Source: Sphingomonas naasensis (GTDB taxonomy: Bacteria > Pseudomonadota > Alphaproteobacteria > Sphingomonadales > Sphingomonadaceae). From it: DNA of 64,000 bases. The notes under the pieces were generated by a model. It made no database searches, was not told the origin of the DNA, and was given only the letters and a program-made list of their open reading frames with translations. Every line of letters begins with the position of its first letter. Position 1 is the first letter of the stretch. This document shows positions 24,938 to 33,050 of the stretch, piece by piece. The stretch covers positions 186,001 to 250,000 of the forward strand of contig NZ_SRXU01000003.1 in assembly GCF_004792695.1 (NCBI RefSeq). Reading direction: 5' to 3'. Made by a program: the position numbers and the translations under genes.

Positions 24938-26743
24938 CTAGTCGATCCGCACCGGCTTCGAGCGCCGCGACACGCCATTCTCGTCGAACGCCTCGACCGC
25001 GACCCAATAGCCTTGGCCCTTGTTGAGCGCGCGCAGCTCGAGCGTCGTGCCCTGATCGGCCCAGTGCTGGTAATTGAGCGTCAGGCGATCGGGCCGGATA
25101 CCCCAGAGCACATTGTAGCCGACCGCGCCCCCGACCGGCTTCCATGCGATATGCGCGTTGCGCTCGTCGCTATCGCGCTTCGCCGAGACTCCGCCGGGCA
25201 TCGCCGGGGCCTTGCCGCCTGCGCTGCCGAACACGCGGATGTCGCTGATCGCGAGATTAGCCGCGCCGACATGGCCATGGACATAGCGGACATAGCGCGC
25301 CTTCACCGGGGCGGGCAGTTCGAGATAGGCATTGGGCCGATCGCGGCGCGGCTCTCCGGTCCTGGCCAGCGGCGACCAGCGGCTGCCGTCGAGCGAGGAT
25401 TCGAGCGCGAACTCGGTGTAGATGTCGTCGGCGTCGGCGAAGCGATTGGACTTATAGTCGGCGAAATTGACCTGCACCGCGCGCAGCGTCTTCGCCGCGC
25501 CGAGATCGAGCGTCAGCGTCTCGCCGGGCTTGTTGGCGCCGGCGACCCAGAAGGTCCGCGGATTCTCGTCGGTGACGCGATCGCCGGCGAACTCGCCCAT
25601 GGTGGTCGAGGCAGTGGCCGGCTTTTTGTACGAAAGCAGCATCCAGCCGGTGAACAGGCTCTCGGGGTCTTCGACCTTCGAGGTCGCGGCATAATGCGGG
25701 AAATCGCCGAAGCGCGACGACGCCGCCATCTGCCCGTCGGGATAGAAGTGAACCGGATACATCACGATCCGGCGCTCCATCCCCCAATTATAGCCGATCC
25801 AGCTCGTCCCGCTGTTCCACCAATTGCCGTGGCGATCCTCGAAGGTCGAGCCGTGCCCCGCCCCCTGCGCGAAGCCGCCGGGACGATAGGCGACCGGATT
25901 CCACGGCGCATAGGTGAACGGGCCGAGCGGGCTTTCGGACACATAGGTGCCGTTGGCATAGGCGTTGAACTCGGATCCCGGCGCGCCGTACTGGAGATAG
26001 TAACGGCCGCCCTGCTTCGTCATCCACGCGCCCTCCATATAGGAGGGGCTCGGCTTGCCGGGCGCCCAGCAGGCGCAATGGTCCTGCCCGAAACGCTCCC
26101 AGCCATGAAGATCCGGGTGCAGGCTGAGCATCGGCGCGGCCTTGGTCTGATAGATCAACCGGCCGCTCTCGAAGGCGATCTTCGCGCCGTACATCGGGAA
26201 AATATTGGAGGAACCCCAATAGAGATACCATTGACCGTCATCGTCCTTGAACAGCGCCGGATCCCACGGGCCGGGCGGGATCTCGCCGGGCTTCATCTCC
26301 TCGGGCGCCTTGTTGGTGGCGCCGGGAAGCGGGGGCATGCGGCGGACGAGGAAATCGAGACGGCCGGTGTCAGGCGCATCCGTAGCGAGGATCGACTCCG
26401 GCTCCATCATCGAGGGCTGGACAAGGATGCGCGCGCCATCGGACCAGACCGCGGGCGCGACGATGCTGTCGAACGGCCAGCGGCTGGGCTTGATAAAGGT
26501 CCAGTCGACGAGATCGGTCGACCGCCAATAGCCGTCCGCCAGCGTCTGGAACATGTAGTACGCATCCTGATGTCGCACGATCGCGGGATCGGCGCCGGTG
26601 CGGTACGAGGCGTTGTCGTTGATCTGCTCGAAATTGTAGCGGTAATCGATGTCGATCGGATTGATCCAGGTCCGCTTCGCCGGCTGGGCGGCGGCGGTGC
26701 CCGCGAGCAGCAACGCCGCGGCGGCGAGCGGGGCACGGATCAT
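24938..26743 (-). CDS. GH43-like glycosidase with F5/8C domain
   Basis: A secreted protein of 601 residues. After a signal peptide (LAAAALLLAGTAAAQ) comes a five-bladed beta-propeller with the GH43 triad: Asp52 (GADPAIV), Asp161 (GPWDPALFKDDDG) and Glu237 (MEGAWMTKQGG). An F5/8-type C (discoidin) carbohydrate-binding domain follows (about 395-500), then an Fn3-like C-terminal domain (about 510-601). GH43 enzymes remove arabinose, xylose or galactose by inversion; this branch is not characterised well enough to name the sugar. The ATG at 26743 overlaps the TGA of the upstream DUF6445 gene (ATGA), so they are translationally coupled. Confidence 0.88.
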   Translation of the reverse strand: MIRAPLAAAALLLAGTAAAQPAKRTWINPIDIDYRYNFEQINDNASYRTGADPAIVRHQDAYYMFQTLADGYWRSTDLVDWTFIKPSRWPFDSIVAPAVWSDGARILVQPSMMEPESILATDAPDTGRLDFLVRRMPPLPGATNKAPEEMKPGEIPPGPWDPALFKDDDGQWYLYWGSSNIFPMYGAKIAFESGRLIYQTKAAPMLSLHPDLHGWERFGQDHCACWAPGKPSPSYMEGAWMTKQGGRYYLQYGAPGSEFNAYANGTYVSESPLGPFTYAPWNPVAYRPGGFAQGAGHGSTFEDRHGNWWNSGTSWIGYNWGMERRIVMYPVHFYPDGQMAASSRFGDFPHYAATSKVEDPESLFTGWMLLSYKKPATASTTMGEFAGDRVTDENPRTFWVAGANKPGETLTLDLGAAKTLRAVQVNFADYKSNRFADADDIYTEFALESSLDGSRWSPLARTGEPRRDRPNAYLELPAPVKARYVRYVHGHVGAANLAISDIRVFGSAGGKAPAMPGGVSAKRDSDERNAHIAWKPVGGAVGYNVLWGIRPDRLTLNYQHWADQGTTLELRALNKGQGYWVAVEAFDENGVSRRSKPVRID

Positions 26744-27417
26744 GATCGATATCCTTTGACGAAGAGATTGGCGGTGAGCCGGCCGCGGCGTGGATCGGGG
26801 CTGAAGTTCATGTCTTCGGCGATCAGCCCCGAATGGAGCAGCCGACCCTGATAGATCGCCAGCCGATCGGCATGGCCTGCGACCGTGCCGATCGCTTCGA
26901 AAGAGTCGTTCGAGCCGTTGATATAGCCCGAGAGCGCGGCGCTCTCGCGCCGCGCGGCGGCGATGAAGCTGTCGCAATTGGCGTCGGTGATCGCCTCGAT
27001 GCCGGTCGAACGCTGGCGGTAAAAGGCGGTACCGGGCGTGTCGCCCAGATAGTGCAGGATCGCGATATAGTCGGGATCGGTCGAATCGAAGTGCGGCGCG
27101 CGCTGCGGAAGGCTGAGCGTTTCGGGCCGCGCGGTGACCATCGAGAAGCTCGCGCCGAGCAAGTCGAAATGGACGAAGTCGAAGGCCCCGCCGAGGAAAG
27201 GCGCGACACCCTTGAGCGTGCGGCGGACATAAGCCCAGGCATCGCCATCGCGTTCGGACAGGATGCGGCGCACGCCCGGATAATGGGTCTTCGCGTCTGG
27301 CGAGAACGGCGCGAGCGCCGCGGCAATGTCGATCACGGCCTGCACGTCGCCGCTGAAGCCGTCGACCGTGACGACGGGGCTCTGGCTGGTTCCGACGCGG
27401 CGCAGCTCGGGTTTCAT
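26740..27417 (-). CDS. DUF6445 family protein, 2OG-Fe(II) oxygenase-like
   Basis: A cytosolic protein of 225 residues that I place in DUF6445. Family members are regularly found beside TBDRs and tryptophan-halogenase genes in Caulobacterales and Sphingomonadales. The pattern suggests a jelly-roll 2-oxoglutarate/Fe(II) oxygenase: His109 and Asp111 in RAPHFDSTD, a distal His195 in GRLLHSGLI, then an arginine-rich GRLTANLF strand (Arg211/213) that could bind 2-oxoglutarate. Catalysis has not been shown to my knowledge. It opens the operon with the GH43 gene, and its ATG lies only 13 bases past the U-tract of an intrinsic terminator, so transcription probably depends on read-through from the TBDR. 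Confidence 0.75.
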   Translation of the reverse strand: MKPELRRVGTSQSPVVTVDGFSGDVQAVIDIAAALAPFSPDAKTHYPGVRRILSERDGDAWAYVRRTLKGVAPFLGGAFDFVHFDLLGASFSMVTARPETLSLPQRAPHFDSTDPDYIAILHYLGDTPGTAFYRQRSTGIEAITDANCDSFIAAARRESAALSGYINGSNDSFEAIGTVAGHADRLAIYQGRLLHSGLIAEDMNFSPDPRRGRLTANLFVKGYRS

Positions 27418-27430
27418 GTGGCCTGATTAC

Positions 27431-27468
27431 AAAAAATCGGGGGAGGAAAGCAGGCCTCCCTCCCCCGA
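27431..27468 (-). terminator. intrinsic terminator between TBDR and DUF6445
   Basis: On the minus strand a perfect 10-bp stem (TCGGGGGAGG 27437-27446 with CCTCCCCCGA 27459-27468, loop of 12) is followed by six T (A run 27431-27436 on the plus strand). It begins 21 bases past the TBDR stop and ends 13 bases before the DUF6445 start codon. Confidence 0.85.
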
Positions 27469-27489
27469 GTGGTTCGCTTCAAAGGGGGC

Positions 27490-30447
27490 TTAGAAGCGAT
27501 ATTTCGCACCGACCTGGAAGGTACGCGCGAAACCAACGGTGTTGTTCTCCTCGAGGCTCGGATTGGCACCCGAACCAGCGCCCCAGGTCGAATAGGCGCG
27601 GTTCACCGAGTCGAAGACGTTGAAGACTTCGCCGTCGATGGTCAGCTCATGGCCGCCCCACGGCATCTTGAACGTCTTGGCGAGCCGCAGATCGAGGTTC
27701 TTGTAGGCGATGAACGGCTTGGGCCCGAACACGCCGGCGTCGTTATAGTAGAAGCAGCCGCAGGTAGGCGTGGCCACCCGGCTGGTGTCGACATTGCCGA
27801 ACCGCGGACCGGAGCTCAGCGTCAGCGTTCCCGACGCCTGCAGACCCCAGGGCAGATCGCCGATCGCGGTCGCGACGAAGCGCCACCGCTCGAGGCCGCG
27901 CGTCGGCTGCCAGCCAAAGGCATCCTGCCGACCGGCATTGAACATCTGCCCTTCGTCGAAGGCGATCGCCTGGTTCGACTTGGCGTCCGAGACGGTGAGC
28001 GACGCCGTCGCGCCCCAGCCCGAGTTCTTGCTGTAGGGCTTGTCGGCGGTGAGATAGAGGGCGGTGTAGCGCTGCTCGCCTTCGCTCGACCCGATGTTCA
28101 GACGACCGGTATAGCCCGCCGGACGGCCGTCCGCCGGGAAGTTGTCGCGCACCCACGCATCGCCGGCATCGGTGTACTGGCCATTGGGCTGACGGTTGCC
28201 GCGCACGAAGATGAAGCCGTTGTGCGAGCGGTTGTGCGCGACGGCGGCGGAGAACTGCACCGGACCGAAACGCTTGCGCACGCCCAGCGTGAACTGATCG
28301 GTGAACGGCACCTTGGCATCGTTGTTGATGACCCAGATATCCCCGCTCAGACCGGTCTGGCCGACCGCAGTACGCAGCGCCTGCGGATCGCGATATGCCG
28401 GGTTCCACGCCAGCTCGCCCGCGCCGCCGGTGCAACCCGGAAGCCCCGCAGCACCGCAGAAATTGACCGTCGCGTCGCTGCGGATGTTGTTGAACAACGT
28501 CTCCAGCGAGGCGAGATAGAAGATGTTGCGGTCATAGTAACGGCCGGCACCCGCGAAGAACACGAGATCGCGATCGCCATTGACGTCATAGGCGACGCCG
28601 AGGCGCGGCTGGAACGCCCCCTTGAACGGCGAGCGCTTCGTCCCGTCGGTGATATAATCCTCGGGGTTGATGCCCGCGGCCTGCCAAGGCTGGTAGTTGC
28701 GCAGCGCGTTGGCCACCTTGAACGGCGTCTGATAATCGTTGTTGAAGTTGTTGGATTCATAGTCCCAACGCAGGCCGACATTGACGGTCCAGTGATCGTC
28801 GATCGTCCAGTCGTCCTGCAGGAACACGCCGACCATGACGTTGTCGGCTTCCATCGGGGTCGGCGGCAACAGCGAGATCGTTGCGCGCACCGGGGTGCTC
28901 GAATCGGTCCCGGTGAAGCCCACGGCGTTGTAGGTGTACGAACCGTTGGCGAACGCGTCCTCGATACGCGTCAGCGTGTTCATCGAGACCTTGAGTCCCG
29001 CCTTGATCACGTGATTGTCGACGCCGGTATAGGTGAAGTTGTTCTTCCAGGTGTAGGATTCCTGATCGTTCGCCTGCTGGAACGAATTGGCGCCGCCGAT
29101 CAGCACCTCGGCGCCGCCCGGATTGATCAGCTTGTATTCGGGCCCCTGGGTGATCGTCGGCGTGCCGGTGAAGCTCTTGAAATAGCTGAGCGTCAGCTCG
29201 TTCACGAAATTGTCGCCGCGATGCACCCATTCGAACTGGGCGTTCTTGGTGTCGGTGCCGAGATCGCGGCCGCCTTCGCGCAGGCGGGTGCCGCCATAAT
29301 CGCGCACGTCGGATTCCTTGCGCAGGAAATAGCTGCCGTTGAGCGTGTCGGCGTCCGAGGCGAACAGCGTCAGTTTGCCGAAATAGAGGTCCTGCTTGAA
29401 ATCGGCGGGGAAGCTGCCCGCGTTCTCCGACACGAGATTGGCCGGAATGCTCGGATCGGTGAGGTTCACCGCGAGGCCCGGCTGGGTCGTGCGCGTACCC
29501 TCATAGGCCGCGAAGAAGTGCAGCACGCCGGGGATGATCGGGCCACCCAGATCGGCGCCGAACTGCCAGCGCTTGTAATCGGGCTTCTCGTTCGCACCGG
29601 TCGGGTTGTTGGCATTGCCCGGACGGTCGAAATAGGGGCGGCCGTAGAACGACTTGGGCACGAACTCGCCGAATGCGCCGCCGTGGAATTCGCTGCCGCC
29701 GGTCTTGGTGACCGCGGTAATGATCGCCGAGCCTGCCTGCTCATACTCGGCCTTGAAATTCTGCGTCTCGACGCGGAATTCCTGCACGGCCGATTGCGGG
29801 AAGGGATTGCCCTGCGAGAAGTTCTGGCCCGCGACGCCGCCGAAACCGACCTGGTTCTTCTGGCTGGTGCCGTCGATGAAGACGTTGACGTTGTTCGAGC
29901 TGTTGCCGCCCGCCTGAATACGCTTGTTGTTGACGTCGGAGGAAACCGACACACCGGGCGCGAGCGCCGCGAAATTCAGGAAGTTGCGGTCGTTCTGCGG
30001 CAGGCTTTCCATCTGCGCCTGCGACACGTTGGTGCCGATCGTCGCGGAACGCACCTCCGAACGGGCGCGCGCGCCGGTCACCACGATCTCGGTGCCGGTC
30101 TCCGCCGTGGCACCGGCGGCTTCGCCGATGTCGAAATTGACCGTCTGACCGACCGGCACGACCACCGTCTCGGGAGCCGGACCGCCCGCGAGCTCGACGC
30201 GGTAGGTGCTCGGCCGCAGCCCGACGAGCACATAATTGCCCTGCGCATCGACCGTGGCGACGACGCTGCGGCCGGTGACCGTGTCGGTGACGGTGACCGT
30301 CGCGCCCGGAGCGGCGCCCTGGACATGGCCCTGCAGCGTGGAAGCGGTCTGTGCCGACGCGGGCGACCCGATCGTCAACGCAGCAGCAAGCGCAACGGCG
30401 GAAATGCCGCGCGCGATATTCATACGCATCTTTCTGGAATTCCTCAC
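27490..30447 (-). CDS. TonB-dependent receptor with carboxypeptidase-like N-domain
   Basis: A protein of 985 residues. Signal peptide (ISAVALAAALTIGSPASAQ), then a carboxypeptidase-regulatory-like domain (about 35-110: GHVQGAAPGATVTVTD...VLVGLRPSTYRVEL), a plug region and a long barrel ending in F (GAKYRF). The shape resembles Oar-type receptors. A GTG at 30447 has GGGGAGG with a 6-base spacer; an ATG at 30429 has a weaker GAGGA site. Either gives a good signal peptide, and I keep the longer form. A perfect LacI operator TGTAACCGGTTACA lies 23 bases upstream of the GTG. The ligand is likely a glucan-derived oligosaccharide, from the shared regulon; this is inference. Confidence 0.9.
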   Translation of the reverse strand: MRNSRKMRMNIARGISAVALAAALTIGSPASAQTASTLQGHVQGAAPGATVTVTDTVTGRSVVATVDAQGNYVLVGLRPSTYRVELAGGPAPETVVVPVGQTVNFDIGEAAGATAETGTEIVVTGARARSEVRSATIGTNVSQAQMESLPQNDRNFLNFAALAPGVSVSSDVNNKRIQAGGNSSNNVNVFIDGTSQKNQVGFGGVAGQNFSQGNPFPQSAVQEFRVETQNFKAEYEQAGSAIITAVTKTGGSEFHGGAFGEFVPKSFYGRPYFDRPGNANNPTGANEKPDYKRWQFGADLGGPIIPGVLHFFAAYEGTRTTQPGLAVNLTDPSIPANLVSENAGSFPADFKQDLYFGKLTLFASDADTLNGSYFLRKESDVRDYGGTRLREGGRDLGTDTKNAQFEWVHRGDNFVNELTLSYFKSFTGTPTITQGPEYKLINPGGAEVLIGGANSFQQANDQESYTWKNNFTYTGVDNHVIKAGLKVSMNTLTRIEDAFANGSYTYNAVGFTGTDSSTPVRATISLLPPTPMEADNVMVGVFLQDDWTIDDHWTVNVGLRWDYESNNFNNDYQTPFKVANALRNYQPWQAAGINPEDYITDGTKRSPFKGAFQPRLGVAYDVNGDRDLVFFAGAGRYYDRNIFYLASLETLFNNIRSDATVNFCGAAGLPGCTGGAGELAWNPAYRDPQALRTAVGQTGLSGDIWVINNDAKVPFTDQFTLGVRKRFGPVQFSAAVAHNRSHNGFIFVRGNRQPNGQYTDAGDAWVRDNFPADGRPAGYTGRLNIGSSEGEQRYTALYLTADKPYSKNSGWGATASLTVSDAKSNQAIAFDEGQMFNAGRQDAFGWQPTRGLERWRFVATAIGDLPWGLQASGTLTLSSGPRFGNVDTSRVATPTCGCFYYNDAGVFGPKPFIAYKNLDLRLAKTFKMPWGGHELTIDGEVFNVFDSVNRAYSTWGAGSGANPSLEENNTVGFARTFQVGAKYRF

Positions 30448-30470
30448 GATATTCCTCCCCTAACCCTCAT

Positions 30471-30484
30471 TGTAACCGGTTACA
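30471..30484. promoter_or_regulatory. LacI-type operator TGTAACCGGTTACA
   Basis: A perfect 14-base palindrome immediately upstream of the TBDR (start 30447), the best copy of the four in the window. TTGACA hexamers on the minus strand (30521-30526 and 30544-30549) lie upstream and could be -35 elements. Confidence 0.8.
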
Positions 30485-30660
30485 CGGCCGCTGACGCGAC
30501 TTCTTGGTCTCCGACAACGATGTCAAAACCCTTTCCCGTCATATGTCAACAACGCGGCAGACGAGGTCTGGTTCGCGCGCGATGAGCTGTGTCGATCACG
30601 CAACAGTGAGCAGCGTGGCTTTTCCGCAACACCCCCAACACGCCGATTAGGCGTCCGCGC

Positions 30661-32193
30661 CTAGTTCGGCGACAGCGGCGCCTTGCAATAGCGCGCGATG
30701 AAATCTGCGTGATCGGGCATTGCCCGGGCGACGTCGGCGATCACTTCCTCGGTATCGTGGAGGAAGGCCGCCACCGTCTCGTCGGGGATCATCTCGACCA
30801 TCGGATCATAGGCGACCGGCAGGCCCTGCCCCATCAACACCTGCACCCAGCTCTCCTCGCGGAACAGCTCGGCCGCGGCGCGGCGGAAGAAGCGGCCCGA
30901 CGAAGCGAACAGATCGAGCCGCTCGGCAAGGCTATCGGGAATGGGCATATGCTTGAGATAGCGCCAATATTCGGTGTCCTCGCGCTCGGTGACCTTGTAG
31001 TGCGCGACGATGAAGTCGCGCACGTCGGTGAATTCGAAATCGTGCTGGCGATTATATTCGGCGATGTCGGGGGCGGCGAAGCCGCGATGCGGGAACAGGC
31101 CGATCAGCTTGGTGATGCCGGTCTGGATCAAGTGGATGCTGGTCGATTCGAGCGGCTCGAGAAAACCCGAGGACAGGCCGATCGCGACGACGTTCTTCTC
31201 CCACGCCTTGTGGCGCTTGCCCGGGCGGAAGGCGACCGCGCGCGGATCGGCGAGCGGCTTGCCGTCGAGATTGGCGAGCAGGGTCGCTGCCGCCGCATCG
31301 TCCGAGATCTGGGCGCTTGCGAAGACATGGCCATTGCCGATGCGGTGCTGGAGCGGAATGCGCCACTGCCAGCCATGGTCGCGCGCGGTGACGCGGGTAT
31401 AGGGCGTCAGCGGCGACACGCTCTCGCACGGCACCGCCAGCGCGCGATCGTTGAGCAGCCACTGGTTCCAGTCCTCATAGCCGACGCCCAGCGCCTGGCC
31501 GATCAGCAGGCCGCGCATGCCCGAGCAATCGACGAACAGATCGCCGTCGACGGTGCGTCCGTCGGCAAGCACGACATGCGCGACATGCCCGCTCTCGCCG
31601 TCGAGCTTCGTGTCGACGATCCGTCCCTCGATCCGCTCGACGCCCTTCGCCTCGGCGCGGACGCGCAGATAGCGGGCGAGCAGCGACGCGTCGAAATGAT
31701 AGGCATAATCGATGCCCGAGATGGGCGAGCCCGGGTTGCGCGGATCGGGGAAGCAAAATTTGTTCGCCATGCCGGCGCGGCAATTGAGCGCGTAATCGTC
31801 GAGATGGCGGATAGGCACGCCGAGGCGCTTCAGCCGCAGCCAGAGCTGGTGCGGATGGAGCCACATGAAATCCTGCCCGATCCGCCCGAAGCCGTGGAAA
31901 TAGCGATCGTTGCCGTCGCGCCAGTTCACGAAGTCGATGCCGAGCTTGAACGTCGCCTGGCTCGCGCGGATCATCTCGACCTGATCGATCCCCGCCATCG
32001 CCATATAGTCGCGGATCGCCGGAATGGTCGCCTCGCCCACGCCGATGATGCCGATCTCGTCGGATTCGACGAGGCGGATCCGGTAGCCGCGAAAGACGTG
32101 CGACAGCAGCGCCGCGGTCATCCAGCCCGCGGTGCCGCCCCCGACGATGGTGATGGTCTCGAGCGGCACATTGTCGCGCGTCGTGTCGGTCAT
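30661..32193 (-). CDS. tryptophan-halogenase-like flavoprotein (third copy)
   Basis: A protein of 510 residues, a third member of the flavin-dependent halogenase family. FAD motif GGGTAGW near residue 18, putative catalytic Lys83 in ATFKLGIDF, halogenase motif WQWRIP and the PLEST glutamate are all present. ATG 32193 fits the family start. It precedes the TBDR in the same direction with a 213-base gap that holds the TBDR operator, and has its own LacI-type operator at 32255. It therefore appears to be co-regulated with the glucan genes. No flavin reductase gene is in the window, so the flavin would come from a general reductase. Substrate unknown. Confidence 0.93.
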   Translation of the reverse strand: MTDTTRDNVPLETITIVGGGTAGWMTAALLSHVFRGYRIRLVESDEIGIIGVGEATIPAIRDYMAMAGIDQVEMIRASQATFKLGIDFVNWRDGNDRYFHGFGRIGQDFMWLHPHQLWLRLKRLGVPIRHLDDYALNCRAGMANKFCFPDPRNPGSPISGIDYAYHFDASLLARYLRVRAEAKGVERIEGRIVDTKLDGESGHVAHVVLADGRTVDGDLFVDCSGMRGLLIGQALGVGYEDWNQWLLNDRALAVPCESVSPLTPYTRVTARDHGWQWRIPLQHRIGNGHVFASAQISDDAAAATLLANLDGKPLADPRAVAFRPGKRHKAWEKNVVAIGLSSGFLEPLESTSIHLIQTGITKLIGLFPHRGFAAPDIAEYNRQHDFEFTDVRDFIVAHYKVTEREDTEYWRYLKHMPIPDSLAERLDLFASSGRFFRRAAAELFREESWVQVLMGQGLPVAYDPMVEMIPDETVAAFLHDTEEVIADVARAMPDHADFIARYCKAPLSPN

Positions 32194-32254
32194 CGGCTCT
32201 CCTGCCCCGCCTTTGCCCGCGGTCGTCTTTGACTAGGCGAATCCGGGGCGGTTC

Positions 32255-32266
32255 GTAAACGGTTAC
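32255..32266. promoter_or_regulatory. LacI-type operator GTAAACGGTTAC
   Basis: One mismatch from the GTAACCGGTTAC palindrome, 62 bases upstream of the halogenase start at 32193. It lies between the halogenase and the divergent CIS cluster. Confidence 0.6.
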
Positions 32267-32329
32267 AACGGCGACCGGGCCGCCGGCGCATGCCTCCGGA
32301 TCGGACGGCTATTTCGGATGCGTCCTTTG

Positions 32330-32357
32330 TTGCCTGGTCGCGCGATCGCAATAGTCT
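32330..32357 (+). promoter_or_regulatory. candidate promoter of the CIS operon
   Basis: TTGCCT (32330-32335), a 16-base spacer, then TAGTCT (32352-32357). The -35 resembles the TTGCC boxes of the DUF3617 promoters in this window. It lies about 100 bases before the first CIS gene. An 8-bp stem (GCCGCTCC 32385-32392 with GGAGCGGC 32399-32406) falls in the predicted leader. Confidence 0.35.
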
Positions 32358-32455
32358 GGCGGCGAAAGGTCGCGTTCGAGTCCAGCCGCTCCCGTGCAGG
32401 AGCGGCGGCAACATCCAGCAAGCTGCTGAAACCGCGAGGGGGAAGATCCTGGCCG

Positions 32456-33046
32456 ATGGTCATGATCAGCGACATCTTATTGTCCGTGCGCGACCGGATC
32501 GAGTCGGCGCTGCAGGCGGCGCAGGCGCGCGACGAGGAGTGGATCCGGCTCGCCAACCTGACCGGGCTCGACGGCGCCACCCAACCCGAGATCGCCGGGC
32601 GGATCGTGATGTCGCTCGCGGCGCTCCAGCACGACACCAGCCTCGGCAACTTCCCTTCGATGCGCCACGGCGATGGCGACGACTACGCGATGGCGAGCGC
32701 GCCCCAGTTCATCGACGCCTATGTGCTGTTCACCTCGTGCTTCGTCGATGCGAGCTATGCGGCGGGGCTCGCCGCGCTCTCGCGGATCATCGAATATCTC
32801 CAGGAAAATCCGGTGTTCGATGCCGCGAGCGCCCCTGCGATCGGCGGCCGGATGGGCAATCTCGCGATCGAGATCGTCGCGCTGGATCTCGGCCAGATCA
32901 GCCATCTGGCGACCTATACCGGCCTCAAGGGGCAGCCCTTCATCCTCTATCGCCTGCGCCGCCTGCCCTTTGCCGGCGCGGCCATCGCGGCGGTGGCCCC
33001 GGCGGTGCAGGAAACCCCGCCGCCCCTGCTGCAGCCACGGGGATGA
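32456..33046 (+). CDS. CIS cap/terminator protein, DUF4255 (Pvc16-like)
   Basis: A protein of 196 residues of the DUF4255 family (Pvc16/Afp16), which caps the tube and sheath and ends their growth. Family features are MISDILLSVRDRIESAL at the start, FIDAYVLFTSCF in the centre, SRIIEYLQENPVFD, and AIEIVALDLGQISHL followed by PFILYRLRR at the end. ATG 32456 has GAGGGGGAAG about 12 bases upstream; ATG 32462 (MISD) is an alternative start. It opens a rightward operon whose next gene begins only 4 bases after its stop. Confidence 0.88.
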   Translation: MVMISDILLSVRDRIESALQAAQARDEEWIRLANLTGLDGATQPEIAGRIVMSLAALQHDTSLGNFPSMRHGDGDDYAMASAPQFIDAYVLFTSCFVDASYAAGLAALSRIIEYLQENPVFDAASAPAIGGRMGNLAIEIVALDLGQISHLATYTGLKGQPFILYRLRRLPFAGAAIAAVAPAVQETPPPLLQPRG

Positions 33047-33050
33047 GGCC

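Noticed and set aside
24104-26851. Open frame of about 915 codons on the plus strand over cutC and GH43
   Set aside because: Crosses two well-supported genes on the other strand; composition is that of a shadow frame.
27469-30585. Open frame of about 1040 codons on the plus strand opposite the second TBDR
   Set aside because: Antisense shadow of a GC-rich gene, low complexity and no recognisable domain.
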